A stretch of DNA of 5,770 nt from Sedimentibacter sp. (lineage in GTDB: Bacteria > Bacillota > Clostridia > Tissierellales > Sedimentibacteraceae): assembly GCA_029256005.1 (NCBI GenBank), contig JAQSYS010000127.1:1-5770 (forward strand), in the 5' to 3' direction. Every line of letters starts with the position of its first letter. The stretch's first letter is position 1. A program made the translations under genes and the position numbers. Shown here in pieces: positions 5,348 through 5,770 of this stretch. The notes under the pieces are model-generated. The model was not told the origin of the DNA. It ran no database searches and saw nothing but the letters and a program-made list of their open reading frames with translations.

Positions 5348-5770
5348 ATCTGGCACATTCTCCTCCCGTGCCGTTCAGTATTTCGATTCCGTGTGGAAGT
5401 GCCGGAAGAATAAAGTTTAAATTTTCAACTGCTCCCTTTGGGCTACCAGGGAGATTAACTATTAATGTGTTGTCTCGAATTCCGGCTGTTGCTCTAGAAA
5501 GCATTGCCTTTGGAGTAATGGCAAGAGACATTTGTCTCATGGCTTCAGGTATGCCGGGAGTTTGTTTCTTAATAACCTTCAATGTTGCTTCAGGAGTTAC
5601 ATCTCTTTTAGAAAATCCAGTTCCTCCGTTGGTTAAAATAAGATCTAACTTTAGCTCATCACACATATATATTAATTCTTCGCATATCATATCCATTTCA
5701 TCTGGTATTATTTTATAATAATCAACTGTATAAATATTTTGATCTAAGTTTTCCTTTATAGCTGGTCCTG
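5346..5770 (-). CDS. mog: MogA/MoaB-family molybdopterin adenylyltransferase, N-terminus cut by window edge
   Basis: The family adenylates molybdopterin with ATP, making the MPT-AMP substrate used by MoeA. The frame is open to the right edge; 140 residues are visible and roughly the first 20 or so of a typical ~160-residue member are missing. The visible part starts GPAIKENL, the conserved stretch that normally follows an Asp-x-Ser/Gly just off the edge. Next come YYKIIPDE, the hallmark TNGGTGFSKRDVTPEA (family consensus TxGGTGxxxRDxTPE), then TLIVNLPGSPKGAVENL, the usual LPGSPxG element, and the family-like end GTGGECAR. An internal ATG at 5696 is not the true start because conserved family sequence continues upstream of it. 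It is the first visible gene of the run, 9 nt before moeA, and the order mog-moeA puts the adenylating and metal-inserting enzymes together. MogA and MoaB forms cannot be told apart from this fragment, so the symbol is provisional. No signal peptide is visible; cytoplasmic. Confidence 0.93.
   Translation of the reverse strand, partial: GPAIKENLDQNIYTVDYYKIIPDEMDMICEELIYMCDELKLDLILTNGGTGFSKRDVTPEATLKVIKKQTPGIPEAMRQMSLAITPKAMLSRATAGIRDNTLIVNLPGSPKGAVENLNFILPALPHGIEILNGTGGECAR

Noticed and set aside
5275..5718. Plus-strand open frame of 147 codons across the mog-moeA junction
   Set aside because: It is antisense to two conserved genes and spans their boundary; its product shows no motif.

Overview
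The window looks like a piece of the chromosome of an AT-rich, low-GC Firmicute, most likely an anaerobic member of the Clostridia. This rests on strong AT bias at third codon positions, consensus Shine-Dalgarno sites (AGGAGG-type) ahead of every gene, and a clostridial style of molybdenum-cofactor (Moco) gene cluster. I cannot name the genus from the sequence alone. Everything I can support as coding lies on the minus strand, so the window reads biologically from right to left.

Layout in transcription order: a MogA/MoaB-type molybdopterin adenylyltransferase whose N-terminus is cut by the right edge (5346-5770); a stand-alone MoeA (4110-5336); a second MoeA fused to a C-terminal periplasmic-binding-protein-like (PBP-like) domain (2186-4099); moaA (1230-2186); moaC (755-1228); a 54-nt AT-rich gap with a good internal sigma-A promoter candidate; a small MOSC-domain protein (266-700); a 92-nt AT-rich gap; and the start of a short, basic, unrecognised protein that runs off the left edge (1-173). 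No stretch longer than 100 bases lacks a gene. I see no tRNA, rRNA, CRISPR array, insertion sequence, riboswitch or convincing intrinsic terminator.

How the genes work together: MoaA and MoaC convert GTP to cyclic pyranopterin monophosphate (cPMP). MoaD/MoaE would then add the dithiolene sulfurs to make molybdopterin, but they are not in this window. The Mog-type protein adenylates molybdopterin and MoeA inserts molybdate or tungstate. The MOSC protein is a candidate sulfur carrier or cofactor-handling protein acting late. The five genes from mog to moaC are packed with gaps of 1-10 nt or a 1-nt overlap, and their Shine-Dalgarno sites sit on or in the stop region of the gene before, so translational coupling is likely. 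The operon promoter and any Moco or tungsten-cofactor riboswitch would be off the right edge.

Most of this is a recognisable pathway. The parts worth a second look are the pair of adjacent, divergent MoeA paralogues, one with a cytoplasmic PBP-like domain that may sense or hand over the oxyanion; the GGA-GGT end of moaA, which is both the catalytic Gly-Gly tail and the moaC ribosome-binding site; the likely independent promoter of the MOSC gene; and the uncharacterised small protein at the left edge. I do not see evidence for a wholly new system.
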